Source: Thermus filiformis
GTDB taxonomy: Bacteria; Deinococcota; Deinococci; Deinococcales; Thermaceae
Direction: 5' to 3'
DNA: 64,000 nt
Assembly (NCBI RefSeq): GCF_000771745.2
Contig: NZ_JPSL02000037.1
Location: 1-64,000, forward strand
The notes under the pieces: generated by a model
What the model was told of the DNA's origin: nothing
Databases searched by the model: none
What the model saw: only the letters and a program-made list of their open reading frames with translations
Program-made: the position numbers and the translations under genes
Shown: in pieces, positions 16,851-26,038 of the stretch
Position numbering within the stretch: position 1 is the first letter of the stretch
Layout: every line of letters begins with the position of its first letter

Positions 16851-18089
16851 ATGATCCTGAGCGCCGAGGAGGCCCGGGCGCGGTTCTCGGCCCGGGGGAT
16901 GGAGTTTGACCTCGAGGTGGAGGAGAAGGTCCGCCGCATCCTGGAGGCGGTGCGCCGGGAAGGGGATTCGGCCTTGGACCGGATCAGCCTGGAGCTGGAC
17001 GGGCACAAGGTGGAGGAGATCCCCCGGAGGGCCTGGCGGGAGGCCTACGACGACCTCGAGGCCGGCCTCCGGGACGCCCTGGAGACGGCCAAGGAGCGCA
17101 TCGTGGCCTTCTACCAGGAGGAGCTCCGGGGCGGCTTCCTCCGGGCCGACCGGGAGGGGGTCCTGGGCCAGGTGGTCCGGCCCCTCTCCCGCGTGGGGGT
17201 CTACGTCCCCGGGGGGACGGCCCCTCTCCTTTCCAGCCTTCTCATGAGCGCCCTGCCCGCCCGGGTGGCCGGGGTGGGGGAGGTGCTGGTGGCCACCCCG
17301 CCCCCCGTCCACCCCGGCATCCTGGCCGCGGCCTGGGTGGCGGGGGTGGACCGGGTCTTCGCCGTGGGGGGGGCTCAGGCCATCGCCGCCTTCGCCTACG
17401 GCACGGAGCGCATCCCCCGGGTGGACAAGGTGGTGGGGCCGGGGAACCGGTACGTGGTGGCGGCCAAGCGCCTGGTCTACGGCGTGGTAGGCATAGACGG
17501 CCTGGCCGGCCCCACCGAGACCCTGATCGTGGCGGACGGCTCCGCCTCCCCCCGGCTTCTGGCCGCCGACCTCCTGGCCCAGGCGGAGCACGGGCCGGAC
17601 GCCGAGCCCTGGCTCCTCTCCCCGGACCGGGCCCTTTTGGAGAAGGTGGAGGCCGAGCTCCTGCGCCAGCTCCCGGCCCTTCCCCGCGCCGAGGTGGCCC
17701 GGAAGGCCCTGGAGAACGGGGGGCTGGTCCACACCCGGGACCTGGAGGAGGCCCTGGAGCTGGCCAACCTCTACGCCCCGGAGCACCTCTGCCTGGCGGT
17801 GGCCGACCCCCTGGCCTACCTGGGCCTGGTCCAGAACGCCGGGGGGGTCTTCCTGGGGGAGGGGAGCCCCGAGGCCCTGGGGGACTACATCGCCGGGCCC
17901 AGCCACGTGATGCCCACCGCGGGCACGGCCCGCTTCCAGGGGGGGCTTTCCGTGCGAGACTTCCTCAAGGTGATCCCCGTGGTGGGGCTCCGGCCGGAGG
18001 GGGCGGCGGAGCTGGCCCGGAAGGCCGTCCTCCTGGCCCGGACCGAGGAGCTGGAGGCCCACGCCCGGGCCCTCGAGCTGAGGTCATGA
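16851..18089 (+). CDS. hisD: Histidinol dehydrogenase
   Basis: 412 aa. It carries out the last two steps of histidine synthesis, histidinol to histidine, with two NAD+. Zn-site and catalytic segments are visible: [26 protein letters not shown] (Gln and His ligands), APEHL with the catalytic Glu-His pair, and [18 protein letters not shown]. No other his genes are in the window. The TGA overlaps the ATG of the next gene. Start set by the -10 box spacing. Confidence 0.95.
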   Translation: MILSAEEARARFSARGMEFDLEVEEKVRRILEAVRREGDSALDRISLELDGHKVEEIPRRAWREAYDDLEAGLRDALETAKERIVAFYQEELRGGFLRADREGVLGQVVRPLSRVGVYVPGGTAPLLSSLLMSALPARVAGVGEVLVATPPPVHPGILAAAWVAGVDRVFAVGGAQAIAAFAYGTERIPRVDKVVGPGNRYVVAAKRLVYGVVGIDGLAGPTETLIVADGSASPRLLAADLLAQAEHGPDAEPWLLSPDRALLEKVEAELLRQLPALPRAEVARKALENGGLVHTRDLEEALELANLYAPEHLCLAVADPLAYLGLVQNAGGVFLGEGSPEALGDYIAGPSHVMPTAGTARFQGGLSVRDFLKVIPVVGLRPEGAAELARKAVLLARTEELEAHARALELRS

Positions 18090-18883
18090 GGATCCACCAC
18101 GACCTCCTGGGGGAGGTGGTCCTGAAGGACGAGCCCCGCCGGGTGGTGAGCCTCGCCCCCCACGCCACGGACAGCCTCTTTGCCCTGGGGCTGGGCGGGC
18201 TTCTGGTGGGGCGGAGCGCCTTCTGCCACCGGCCGGCCCAGGCCCTCTCCTTGCCGGTCCTGGGCTCCTACACCCGGGCGCGGGAGGAACTTCTGGCCGA
18301 ACTCGCCCCCGATCTGGTCCTCCTGGGCACGGGGGTCCAGCGGGGCCTGGCCCTCTCCCTGAAGGAGAAGGGGTTTCCCGTCTTCGTCCTTCCCCTTCCC
18401 TCGAGCCCCTTTGGGATTCTGGAGAACCTCGAGCTCCTGGCGGGCCTCCTGGGGGTCCCCGAGCGGGCCACCCCCCTGGTCCAGTTCCTCTCCAAGCGGT
18501 ACCTGGCCCTGGCCAACCGCTTCCGCCTCCGGGTCTACCTGGAGATAGACCTGGGTGGTCCCGTCACCGTGGGCCGGGGGAGCTACATCGCCGCCGCTTT
18601 GCGCCACATGGGCCTCCACCCGGTCTTCGGCGACGTCCCCCAGGCCTACTTCACCCCCGACCTGGCCGAGGTGGAAGGGCGGGCCCCCGACCTCTTCATC
18701 TACGAGCCCAAGCCTTGGCGGAGCCGCCCCCAGGAGGCGGCCCGGCGGCTCATGGAGGAGAGGGGGTGGCGGCTTCCTTTGGTGGTGACGGACGGGGACG
18801 AGCTGGCCCACTTCGGCCCCATGTTCTTCGGCTTCCTAGAGAAGCTGGCCGAGCGGGTGGCCCGGACCTTAGGGGAAGCTTAA
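18086..18883 (+). CDS. BtuF/FecB-like periplasmic-binding-fold protein without signal peptide
   Basis: 265 aa. The opening [26 protein letters not shown], followed by LAPDLVLLG, is the class III substrate-binding fold used for cobalamin, haem or iron-siderophore capture. It begins directly with [21 protein letters not shown] and has no signal peptide or lipobox. It may therefore be cytoplasmic, or a distant relative with another role. It is translationally coupled to hisD (ATGA), and no permease or ATPase gene is nearby. Confidence 0.75.
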   Translation: MRIHHDLLGEVVLKDEPRRVVSLAPHATDSLFALGLGGLLVGRSAFCHRPAQALSLPVLGSYTRAREELLAELAPDLVLLGTGVQRGLALSLKEKGFPVFVLPLPSSPFGILENLELLAGLLGVPERATPLVQFLSKRYLALANRFRLRVYLEIDLGGPVTVGRGSYIAAALRHMGLHPVFGDVPQAYFTPDLAEVEGRAPDLFIYEPKPWRSRPQEAARRLMEERGWRLPLVVTDGDELAHFGPMFFGFLEKLAERVARTLGEA

Positions 18884-18905
18884 GGCGTTCTCCGCCGAAC
18901 CCGGG

Positions 18906-18911
18906 TAGACT
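18906..18911 (+). promoter_or_regulatory. Subtilase gene -10 box (leaderless)
   Basis: TAGACT, then seven nt (CAGGGGC) to the ATG at 18919. Confidence 0.6.
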
Positions 18912-18918
18912 CAGGGGC

Positions 18919-20235
18919 ATGAAGCGGCTCCTCTTTCCTGTCCTTTTGGGGGGGCTCGCCCTCCTCCTCACCGCCTGCCCCCTCACCCCGCCCCCTCCTC
19001 CTCCGCCCCCGCCTTCTTCCGGCTGCACCCCCACGCCCACGGGCCAGGCCCTGGCCCTCGCCGCCTCGCTCGAGGCGCCCGCGGGGCTTGGCGACTTCTT
19101 TGCCCCCCACGTTCCGGGCGAGCTCCTTGTCCTCCCCGGGGGCGTTCTTCCCCAAAGCCTCACCGCGAGGGTCCAGGGGGTGAGGCCCCTGGCCCTTTTG
19201 GAAAACGGCTTCCTGCACGTGCAGGTCCCCGAGGGCCAGGAGAAGGCCAAGGCAGAGGCCCTCCTCCGGGCGGGGGCCCGCTTCGTCCAGCCCAACTATC
19301 TCTACTTCCCCCTAGGGACTCCTAATGATCCTCTTTACAGCCCTTATCAAAGGGACCTGCTCCAACTTATGGGATTGGAGGCCGCTTGGGACCGGGTAAC
19401 GGGAGATCCCCAGCTCATCCTGGCCGTCGTGGACACGGGCTACCTTCCCCATGAAGATATGGACAGCCGCTGGTACCGGCCTCCTGGCCAGAAGCTGGAT
19501 CTGGCAGACGACGATTTTGATCCGACGGATGACATACCCTCCTCAAAGAATCACGGCCATGGCTTAGCGGTGGCTTCGGTGCTTGGGGCGGCCACCGACA
19601 ACAGCCTGGGTATAGCCGGGGTCACTTGGTCGGGCCGGGTCCTGCCTCTTAAAGTGGCCCGCTCTGGCGATGGTGAGATCACTTACACAGCCCTGGATGC
19701 CGCTTTGCAGAAGGCCAAAGACCTTGGAGCCAGGGTGGTGAACCTCTCCTTGGGGGGGCCTGCTACCGATTCGGCCTTGGGGGTCACTTTGAGCAATCTC
19801 CGGAGTTCCGGTGTGGTGGTGGTGGCCGCGGCGGGGAACGACGGGGCGGAAGGCATACTCTACCCGGCCCGGGACCCCTCTGTCATCGCCGTGGGCTCTG
19901 TGGATGGCGCCAAGCGCAAGTCCTCCTTCTCCAACTGCGGCCCCGAGTTGGACCTGGTGGCCCCAGGAGAGGGCGTGCAGGTGGCTTTTAAAAGCGGAGG
20001 CTACGGGTCGGCAAGCGGGACCTCTTTTGCCAGTCCGATGGTGGCGGGGGTGGCGGCCCTTTACATGAGCCGCTACTTTTCCTTGCGAGGGGTGTGGCCT
20101 AGCCCGGACCAGGTCTTGACCTGTCTTACGAGCACGGCAGAGGACCTGGGTCCTCCGGGGCACGACACGGGCTACGGCTTCGGTCTGGTGCGGGCCGACC
20201 GGGTGATGACGGACACCACCTACTGCTTCCCCTAG
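18919..20235 (+). CDS. Subtilisin-family serine protease, lipoprotein
   Basis: 438 aa. The signal peptide ends in the lipobox LLLTAC (C20), so the mature enzyme should be lipid-anchored outside the cell, followed by a run of prolines. The region to about 130 looks like an inhibitor-type propeptide. The S8 triad is D172 (VVDTGY), H212 (NHGHG) and S369 (GTSFASP), with oxyanion N307 (AAGND). Codon use changes at about 19310: the catalytic half has clearly more A/T in third positions than the propeptide and the neighbours, a sign of transfer or recombination. Start set by the -10 spacing. Confidence 0.9.
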   Translation: MKRLLFPVLLGGLALLLTACPLTPPPPPPPPPSSGCTPTPTGQALALAASLEAPAGLGDFFAPHVPGELLVLPGGVLPQSLTARVQGVRPLALLENGFLHVQVPEGQEKAKAEALLRAGARFVQPNYLYFPLGTPNDPLYSPYQRDLLQLMGLEAAWDRVTGDPQLILAVVDTGYLPHEDMDSRWYRPPGQKLDLADDDFDPTDDIPSSKNHGHGLAVASVLGAATDNSLGIAGVTWSGRVLPLKVARSGDGEITYTALDAALQKAKDLGARVVNLSLGGPATDSALGVTLSNLRSSGVVVVAAAGNDGAEGILYPARDPSVIAVGSVDGAKRKSSFSNCGPELDLVAPGEGVQVAFKSGGYGSASGTSFASPMVAGVAALYMSRYFSLRGVWPSPDQVLTCLTSTAEDLGPPGHDTGYGFGLVRADRVMTDTTYCFP

Positions 20236-20254
20236 TTTCTCATCCTCTAGGGCG

Positions 20255-20260
20255 TAAACT
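20255..20260 (+). promoter_or_regulatory. LCP gene -10 box (leaderless, GTG start)
   Basis: TAAACT followed by eight nt and GTG at 20269. Confidence 0.5.
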
Positions 20261-20268
20261 GGGGGCTC

Positions 20269-21411
20269 GTGAGGCGGATTCTCGCCCTTCTCCTCCTGGC
20301 GGCGCTTGGGGCTTTGGCGGTCTGGCTCTACCCCCTGGCGCGGCCTTTGGCCCGGTACGGGGCCCTGCCTAAGGGCCTGGACCGGCCCCTGAACCTCCTG
20401 GTCCTGGGGGTGAGCCCGGAGTACTCCGGCTACCACAAGCGGGCCCCGGAGCGCTTCCGGGGCCTGACCGACACCCTGCTTTTGGTCCGGCTGGACCCCG
20501 GGGCGAACCGGGTGGTGGTGGTCTCCATCCCCCGGGACGTCTGGGTCAACCTGCCCGGCCACGGCTGGCACAAGATCAACGCCGCCAACCCCCTGGGGGG
20601 GCCGGAGCTTTCCGTGCGGGCGGTGGAGGCGCTCACCGGGGTGCGGGTGGACGGCTACGTGATGGTGAGCCTCGAGGCCCTGCGCCGGGCGGTGGACGCC
20701 CTGGGAGGGGTGCGGCTCTGCGTGGAGCGGCCCATGCACTACACCGATAGGGCGGCGGGCCTCCGGATAGACCTCGAGCCCGGGTGCCAGCGGCTGGACG
20801 GGGCCCAGGCCGAGGCCTATTTGCGCTTTCGCAAGGACGCCCTGGGGGACATCGGCCGCATCCAGCGCCAGCAGGCCTTCTTCCAAGCCCTGAAGGAGCA
20901 GATCCTTTCCCCTTGGGGGCTTCTCCGCCTGCCCCAGGCGGTGGCCCAGGCCGAGCCTTATGTTCGCACCGACCTGGACCGGGAAACGATCGGCCGGGTC
21001 CTGGGCTTCGCCCTGAAGCGGCCCGCCCTGGTGTCCCTCCTCCTGCCCGGGCGCTTCGGGAACGGCTGGGCCGTGGACCAGGCCCTTTGGGAGGAGGCGC
21101 GGCGGGTGTACTTTGAGGGCCAGGAGGTGGCCCCGGCCTCCTCCTTGGGCCGGGTGGTGGCCGTGGTCTACGGCCCGGGGGAGGAGGAGCGGGCCCAGGA
21201 GGCGGCCCGGCGGCTTAGGGCGATGGGCTTCCGGGTGCTCTTTCGCCCCGTGGACCAAACCCCTGGGAGGACCGAGGTCCTGGAGAACGGCCCCGGCCTC
21301 CTGGCCCGGGACCTGGCGGAGGCCCTGGGGGTGCCTTATCGGGTCTCCGGCGAGGCGGTTTTGGGGGCGGACCTCACCTTGCGCCTTGGCGGGGACGGCC
21401 GCGGCCTTTAG
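20269..21411 (+). CDS. LytR-CpsA-Psr (LCP) family cell-wall polymer ligase
   Basis: 380 aa with an N-terminal membrane anchor (about 3-24). The LCP catalytic domain has LLVLGVSPEYSGY, RGLTDTLLLVRLDP, VVSIPRDVWVNLPGHGWHKINAA and YLRFRKDALGDIGRIQRQQAFF, which carry the Arg/Asp residues that hold the lipid pyrophosphate. A C-terminal LytR_C-like domain follows (about 290-380). The family transfers wall polymers from undecaprenyl lipid to peptidoglycan, here presumably the Thermus secondary wall polymer that binds the S-layer. The GTG start is supported by the -10 spacing. Confidence 0.88.
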   Translation: MRRILALLLLAALGALAVWLYPLARPLARYGALPKGLDRPLNLLVLGVSPEYSGYHKRAPERFRGLTDTLLLVRLDPGANRVVVVSIPRDVWVNLPGHGWHKINAANPLGGPELSVRAVEALTGVRVDGYVMVSLEALRRAVDALGGVRLCVERPMHYTDRAAGLRIDLEPGCQRLDGAQAEAYLRFRKDALGDIGRIQRQQAFFQALKEQILSPWGLLRLPQAVAQAEPYVRTDLDRETIGRVLGFALKRPALVSLLLPGRFGNGWAVDQALWEEARRVYFEGQEVAPASSLGRVVAVVYGPGEEERAQEAARRLRAMGFRVLFRPVDQTPGRTEVLENGPGLLARDLAEALGVPYRVSGEAVLGADLTLRLGGDGRGL

Positions 21412-21422
21412 GGGTGGCGGTG

Positions 21423-21452
21423 TTGCCAAGCTCGAGGCGGGGCGCGTAGCAT
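21423..21452 (+). promoter_or_regulatory. tRNA-Leu promoter
   Basis: TTGCCA (21423-21428), 18 nt, TAGCAT (21447-21452), then 11 nt to the tRNA. Confidence 0.55.
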
Positions 21453-21463
21453 GGGTCTTGGCC

Positions 21464-21552
21464 GCCGGGATGGCGGAACGGTAGACGCAGCGGACTTAAA
21501 ATCCGCTGGGGGAGCTTCCCCCGTACGGGTTCGAGTCCCGTTCCCGGCACCA
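21464..21552 (+). tRNA. tRNA-Leu (anticodon TAA)
   Basis: Acceptor arms GCCGGGA and TCCCGGC pair. The anticodon loop CTTAAAA carries TAA, there is a long type II variable arm (GGGGGAGCTTCCCCC), the T-loop is GGTTCGAGTCC, and CCA is encoded. Confidence 0.96.
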
Positions 21553-21576
21553 GGCCCCCCGGACGGGGGGTTTCTT
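21553..21576 (+). terminator. Terminator after tRNA-Leu
   Basis: CCCCCCG-GA-CGGGGGG stem followed by TTTCTTC. Confidence 0.8.
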
Positions 21577-21578
21577 CA

Positions 21579-21608
21579 TTGACTTACCCCCTCCGGGTAT
21601 CTTACGAT
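21579..21608 (+). promoter_or_regulatory. TehA/SLAC1 gene promoter (decides the start)
   Basis: TTGACT (21579-21584), 18 nt, TACGAT (21603-21608), then seven nt to ATG 21616. An ATG at 21607 lies inside the -10 box and would not be transcribed. Confidence 0.6.
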
Positions 21609-21615
21609 GCCCCTC

Positions 21616-22668
21616 ATGAAGGCGGGTCTTTTGTCCCGACGGGATGTGCGCTTTTTCAACCCCGGCTGGTTCGCGGCCACCATGGGCGGCTCCGGCTTTG
21701 CCTTGGTTCTCTTTGGAGCAGGTTTGAAGGAGCTAGCCTCTTGGATTATGGGCCTCACCGCTTTCATCTTCCTCCTCACCCTCCTCCTCTGGGGGACGAA
21801 GCTCCTCCTCCACCCCGGCCAAGTCTGGCGGGACTACCACCACCCCCTTCTGTCCCAGATGCAGGCCACCTTTCCCCTGGCCTTCCTCCTCCTGGGCCTG
21901 GGGGTGGACGTGGTTTGGGGGATGCGGGGGCTGGCTTTGGGCCTGGCCCTCTTGGGGGCGGTTTTGGTCCTTTTGAACAGCGTCCTCACCGGCTTCCTCA
22001 TCTTCACCCGGCTACGCCTGCCCTTTGAGGAGGCGAACGGCACCTGGTTCATCCCCCCCGTCTCCGCCCTGGTGGTGCCCATGGCCCTGGCCCCCATGCT
22101 TAAGGGCCTCCCCTGGGCCGATGAGGCCTACCCCTTCTTGTGGGTTTTCTTCGGGCTGGGCTTCGTCCTTTTCCTCTGGGTGGGGAGTACCCTCTTCAGC
22201 CGGATGTACGCCCACGACCGGCCCGCCTTCCAGCTTCTGCCCAGCCTCTGGATCGCCCTGGCCCCGGTGGGGGTGGGGGTCCTGGCCCTGGAGGCCCTCC
22301 TCCGGGCGGGGAGCTTGGACTTCGCGGGGGCTTTTTACCTCGAGGCCGCCTTTTGGGGGCTTGGGGCCTGGTGGTTCCTCCTGGCCCTGGGCGTGCTTCT
22401 GGAGGACCTTTTCCGGCACCCCGCCTCCCTTTGGCTCCGCCAGGCCGCCCAGCCCGGGGTCTGGGGCCTGGTCTTCCCCCTGGCCGCCTTCACCCGGGCC
22501 ACCCAGCACCTGGCCCAGGCTTTGAAGAGCCAGGCCTTCGCCCTCCTCGCCGGGGGGCTTCTCCTTCTTCTGACCCTCTTCTATCTCTACGCCCTCTGGG
22601 GCCTCGCCCGGGCCTTCCTCAAGGGGGAGGCCCTGATGCCGCCTCCTGGAGCCAAGACGGGGCCCTAG
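21616..22668 (+). CDS. TehA/SLAC1-family anion or C4-dicarboxylate channel
   Basis: 350 aa with about ten hydrophobic helices and NPGWFAATMGGSGFA near the N-terminus, the pattern of the voltage-dependent anion channel / tellurite-resistance TehA family. These are passive membrane channels or exporters of small anions (chloride, nitrate, malate, sulfite). The pore phenylalanine cannot be assigned without an alignment. I chose ATG 21616 over 21607 from the promoter geometry. It converges on ppx with a 4-nt overlap. Confidence 0.78.
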   Translation: MKAGLLSRRDVRFFNPGWFAATMGGSGFALVLFGAGLKELASWIMGLTAFIFLLTLLLWGTKLLLHPGQVWRDYHHPLLSQMQATFPLAFLLLGLGVDVVWGMRGLALGLALLGAVLVLLNSVLTGFLIFTRLRLPFEEANGTWFIPPVSALVVPMALAPMLKGLPWADEAYPFLWVFFGLGFVLFLWVGSTLFSRMYAHDRPAFQLLPSLWIALAPVGVGVLALEALLRAGSLDFAGAFYLEAAFWGLGAWWFLLALGVLLEDLFRHPASLWLRQAAQPGVWGLVFPLAAFTRATQHLAQALKSQAFALLAGGLLLLLTLFYLYALWGLARAFLKGEALMPPPGAKTGP

Positions 22669-24176
22669 GGCCAGACCACCTCGAGGCCCCTTCCGAAGGC
22701 CTTGGCGAAGAGGCCCGCCTGCTTCTCCGTCTCCAGGACCTCCACCCAGGGTTCCTCGGAGGCCTCGAGGCGGAGGCGGACCCGCTCCCCGATCTCCAGG
22801 CGCACCCCCCGCACCCGGCCCGTGCGGGGGCGCTCCAGGTGCTCGGCCAGGCGCAACAGGGCGGAGAGCTTCAGGAGGAGGTCCTTGTCCTCCTTGGCGA
22901 AGAGGGGCTTGAGGGCCCCGAACTCCGGCTTGCCCCGGCGGTGGTAGCGGACCAGAAGGGCCAGCAGGGCCTGCTCCTTGTGGGTGAGGCCGGGGAGGGG
23001 CTCGGAGAGGACCAGGTAGGCCCCGTGCTTGTGGTGGTCCAGATAGCCCACGTGCATCCCGATGTCGTGGAGGAGGGCGGCCTCATGGAGGAGCCTCCGG
23101 GCGGCGGGGCCCAGGCGGTGCAGGGGGGCCAGGCCGTCAAAGAGGGCCAGGGCCAAAGCCGCCACCCGGTCCCGGTGGAGGGGGTCAAAGGGGTAGCGGT
23201 GGAAAAGGGCCTCCACGAAGAAGCCCCGCACCTCCTGAAGAAGGTGGGGCGGGGGCAGAAACCGCTCGTAAAAGGCCCCTTCCCGGATGCCCTGGCCGCT
23301 CACATAGAGGCCGGGAAGCCCCAGGGTCTCCAAGAGGGCCTCGTAGAACACCGCCCCCACGGGGACGGTCTCCGCCCGGTCGGGCTGGAGCCCCTCCAGC
23401 TCCTTCCGCTTCTTTAGGGGTAGGGCCAGGAGCACCTCCTTGAGCTCCTTTAGGGCCTCGAGGGGGAGGAAGTAGCCGTGCAGGAGGTCCAGGGGGTAGC
23501 GGCTTTGCTTCTGGTGGAGCCGGGCCAGGGCCCGGACCGTCCCCCCCATGGCCACCAGGGGCAGGCCGGTTCCCGAGGGGAGGCCCTTTAGGTGGGCCCG
23601 CACGTGCCGCCTTAGGGCCTGGACCTCCCGGGCCGAGGGAGGGTCCTGGGTCCAGAAGGCCTCCTTGAGCCGCAGGACCCCCAGGGGAAGGGCCCGGCCT
23701 CCCGCGAACCGGCGCCCTTCCATCCGGGAGACCTGGGCGCTTCCGCCCCCCTGGTCCACCACCCAGGCCTCGGAGAAGGGGAAGCTGTTGGCCACGGCCA
23801 GGACCCCGTACCGGGCCTCCTCCTCCCCGGAGATGACCCGCAAGGGGAGGCCCAGCCGGGCCGCCTCCTCCAGGAGGGCCTCCCCGCCCTGGCCGTCCCG
23901 GAGGGCGGAGGTGGCGAGGGCCACCACCTCCTCCTGGGCCAGGCCCACCGCCCGGGCGAAGTCGGCGAAGAGGCGGAGGGCCCGCGCCCCCCGCTTTAGG
24001 GCCTCTGGGCTCAGGCTTCCTTTCGCGAGCCCCTCCCCCAGCCGGACTGGCTCCCTCAGCTCGTCCACCTGGTGGAAGTACCGGCCCGGGGCGTAGGCGT
24101 AGACCACCAGCCGGGCCGTCCCGCTTCCCAGGTCCAGGACCCCCAGCCGGCGAGTATCTTGGAGGAAATGAAGCAT
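22665..24176 (-). CDS. ppx: Ppx/GppA-type exopolyphosphatase with C-terminal HD domain
   Basis: 503 aa. The actin-like ASKHA phosphatase part has VLDLGSGTARLVVY (11-24), ALATSALRD, ISGEEEARYG and VVDQGGGSAQV. The C-terminal third (from about 310) has an HD-type motif (LLHDIGMHVGYLDHHKHGAYLV). The family removes terminal phosphates from polyphosphate or the gamma phosphate of pppGpp. The divergent ppk start overlaps its start by nine nt, an unusually tight pairing of degrading and making enzyme. Confidence 0.88.
   Translation of the reverse strand: MLHFLQDTRRLGVLDLGSGTARLVVYAYAPGRYFHQVDELREPVRLGEGLAKGSLSPEALKRGARALRLFADFARAVGLAQEEVVALATSALRDGQGGEALLEEAARLGLPLRVISGEEEARYGVLAVANSFPFSEAWVVDQGGGSAQVSRMEGRRFAGGRALPLGVLRLKEAFWTQDPPSAREVQALRRHVRAHLKGLPSGTGLPLVAMGGTVRALARLHQKQSRYPLDLLHGYFLPLEALKELKEVLLALPLKKRKELEGLQPDRAETVPVGAVFYEALLETLGLPGLYVSGQGIREGAFYERFLPPPHLLQEVRGFFVEALFHRYPFDPLHRDRVAALALALFDGLAPLHRLGPAARRLLHEAALLHDIGMHVGYLDHHKHGAYLVLSEPLPGLTHKEQALLALLVRYHRRGKPEFGALKPLFAKEDKDLLLKLSALLRLAEHLERPRTGRVRGVRLEIGERVRLRLEASEEPWVEVLETEKQAGLFAKAFGRGLEVVWP
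24155..24160 (+). promoter_or_regulatory. ppk -10 box inside ppx coding sequence
   Basis: TATCTT, then seven nt (GGAGGAA) to the ppk ATG at 24168. The box lies within the first codons of the divergent ppx. Confidence 0.6.
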
Positions 24177-26003
24177 CCCGTGTCCATCCTACCCGAGCTC
24201 TCCTGGCTCCGCTTCAACCGCCGGGTCCTCCTCCAGACGGAGCGCCCCGACTTCCCCCTTTTAGAGCGGCTCCGCTTCGTGGCCATCTGGGCCAAGAACA
24301 TGGACGAGTTCTTTACCGCCCGGATCGCCAAGCCCTTCCTGAAGGACCGCCAGGGCCCCGGCTACCGGGCCCTTCTCCAGGAGGCGAGGCTCCAAAAGGG
24401 GCTGGCCCGGGCCCGGTACAGCGTCCTTTTGGAGGAGCTCCGGCCCAAGGGCCTCGAGGTCCTGAGGGCGGAGGACTTGGACGAGGAGGAGAAGGTCTAC
24501 TTCGGGGTCTACCTGGCCGAGGTGGCCGTCCCCCGCACCGACCTTTTGGACTGGGCCCAGGCGGGCGACCTGACGAGCGGGGCCCTCTACTTCGCCTCTG
24601 AACGCCACCTGGTCCGCCTCCCCCAGGACCTGCCCCGCCTCCTGCCGGTGCCCGGCCGGGAGGGGGCCTTCGTGCGGCTGGGGGAGCTTTTCCGCCTCCG
24701 TTCGGACCTGGTCCTTCCCGAGCCCGGCCCCCTGTACGAGTTCCGCGCCCTGAGGCTTTTGGAGAGCGAGCAGGCCCGGGTGGACTGGGACGACCTCCCC
24801 CAGGTCCTGGAGGGGCGGATGGAGGGGGCCTTCACCCACCTCGAGGCCGAGGAGGGCTTCCCCGCCCCTTGGCTCGCCCGGCTCCGGGAGGCCCTGGGGC
24901 TTTCGGAGGAGGAGGTCCACCTCCAGGCCCCCCCCTTGGACCTGAGCCTGGCGGAGGCCCTGGTGGAGGCGGGGCCGGCCGGACTCCGCTTTCCCCCCCT
25001 GCGCCCGGAGCGGCCCAAGGTCTTCCTGAAGGCCCCCCTGGCCCGGCTTTCCCGCAAGGACCTCCTCCTTTACCACCCCTTCCAGGACTACCGGGCGGTG
25101 GAGCGGTTCGCCGAGGCCGCCTGGGACCCGGGCGTGGAGGAGGTCTGGGCTACCCTCTACCGGATCGGTCCGCAGAACCCCCTGGCCGAGGCCCTGATTG
25201 CGGCCGCCCGGATGGGCAAGCGGGTGCACGTCCTCCTCGAGGCCCGGGCCCGGTTTGACGAGCTCTTGAACCTGGCCTGGTACCTCCGCTTCCGCCGCGC
25301 GGGGGTGAAGGTGGTGCCCTTGCCCGAGCGGAAGGTCCACGCCAAAGCCCTGCTCCTTTTGGGCCGGGAAGGGGGGTTCGCCCACCTGGGCACGGGCAAC
25401 TACAACCCGCAAAACGGGGCCCGGTACACCGACTTCTCCTACTTCACCGCCCGCAAGGAGGTGGTGGAGGACCTGAGGCGCTTCTTCCTAGCCCTTTCAG
25501 AGGGAAAGGAGCCGGAGCTTTCCCTCCTTTACACCGGCCCCCGCATCCGGGCCCTCCTTTTGGAGCGCATCCGGGCCGAGGCCCACCCCGAGGGCCGGGT
25601 CATCCTCAAGTTCAACCACCTGACCGACCCCGAGGTCCTGGAAGCTCTCCAGGAGGCCGCAAAGAAGGGGGCCCGGGTCCAGCTCATCGTGCGCAGCACC
25701 CTGACCCTCCTCCACCCCCTTCTGGAGGCCCGGAGCCTGGTGGGCCGCTTCCTGGAGCACGCCCGGGCGGCCGCCTTCCGGGACGGGGGAAGGTGGCGGG
25801 TCTACCTGGGGAGCGCGGACGCCATGCCCCGGAACTTTGACCGCCGCTACGAGCTCTTCTTCCCGGTCCTGGACGAGGAGGCCCGCAAGGAGGTCCTCCG
25901 GGTCCTCAAGCGCCAGCTTAAGGACGACCGGAACACCTTCCTCCTCACCCCGGAAGGGGAGGTCCGGCTCTGGGGGGGCCGCCACGACGCCCAGTCCTGG
26001 TGA
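24168..26003 (+). CDS. ppk: Polyphosphate kinase 1
   Basis: 611 aa. It makes long-chain polyphosphate from ATP through phosphohistidine. The N-terminal domain (PELSWLRFNRRVL, FVAIWAKNMDEFF) and two phospholipase-D-like C-terminal domains are present. The conserved His is in PERKVHAKALLL; HLGTGNYNPQNGARYTDFSYF and RVYLGSADAMPRNFDRRYELFFPV follow. Shorter than the about 690 aa of E. coli Ppk1 but complete in motifs. Start by promoter spacing, with GGAGG also present. Confidence 0.95.
   Translation: MKHPVSILPELSWLRFNRRVLLQTERPDFPLLERLRFVAIWAKNMDEFFTARIAKPFLKDRQGPGYRALLQEARLQKGLARARYSVLLEELRPKGLEVLRAEDLDEEEKVYFGVYLAEVAVPRTDLLDWAQAGDLTSGALYFASERHLVRLPQDLPRLLPVPGREGAFVRLGELFRLRSDLVLPEPGPLYEFRALRLLESEQARVDWDDLPQVLEGRMEGAFTHLEAEEGFPAPWLARLREALGLSEEEVHLQAPPLDLSLAEALVEAGPAGLRFPPLRPERPKVFLKAPLARLSRKDLLLYHPFQDYRAVERFAEAAWDPGVEEVWATLYRIGPQNPLAEALIAAARMGKRVHVLLEARARFDELLNLAWYLRFRRAGVKVVPLPERKVHAKALLLLGREGGFAHLGTGNYNPQNGARYTDFSYFTARKEVVEDLRRFFLALSEGKEPELSLLYTGPRIRALLLERIRAEAHPEGRVILKFNHLTDPEVLEALQEAAKKGARVQLIVRSTLTLLHPLLEARSLVGRFLEHARAAAFRDGGRWRVYLGSADAMPRNFDRRYELFFPVLDEEARKEVLRVLKRQLKDDRNTFLLTPEGEVRLWGGRHDAQSW
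24186..24191 (-). promoter_or_regulatory. ppx -10 box inside ppk coding sequence
   Basis: Minus-strand TAGGAT, then nine nt to the ppx ATG at 24176. The box lies in codons 7-8 of ppk. Confidence 0.5.
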
Positions 26004-26027
26004 GGCCGCTCTCTCCAGGCCCCGCGG

Positions 26028-26033
26028 TAGGAT
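26028..26033 (+). promoter_or_regulatory. sixA -10 box (leaderless)
   Basis: TAGGAT, five nt, ATG 26039. Confidence 0.45.
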
Positions 26034-26038
26034 GGAGC

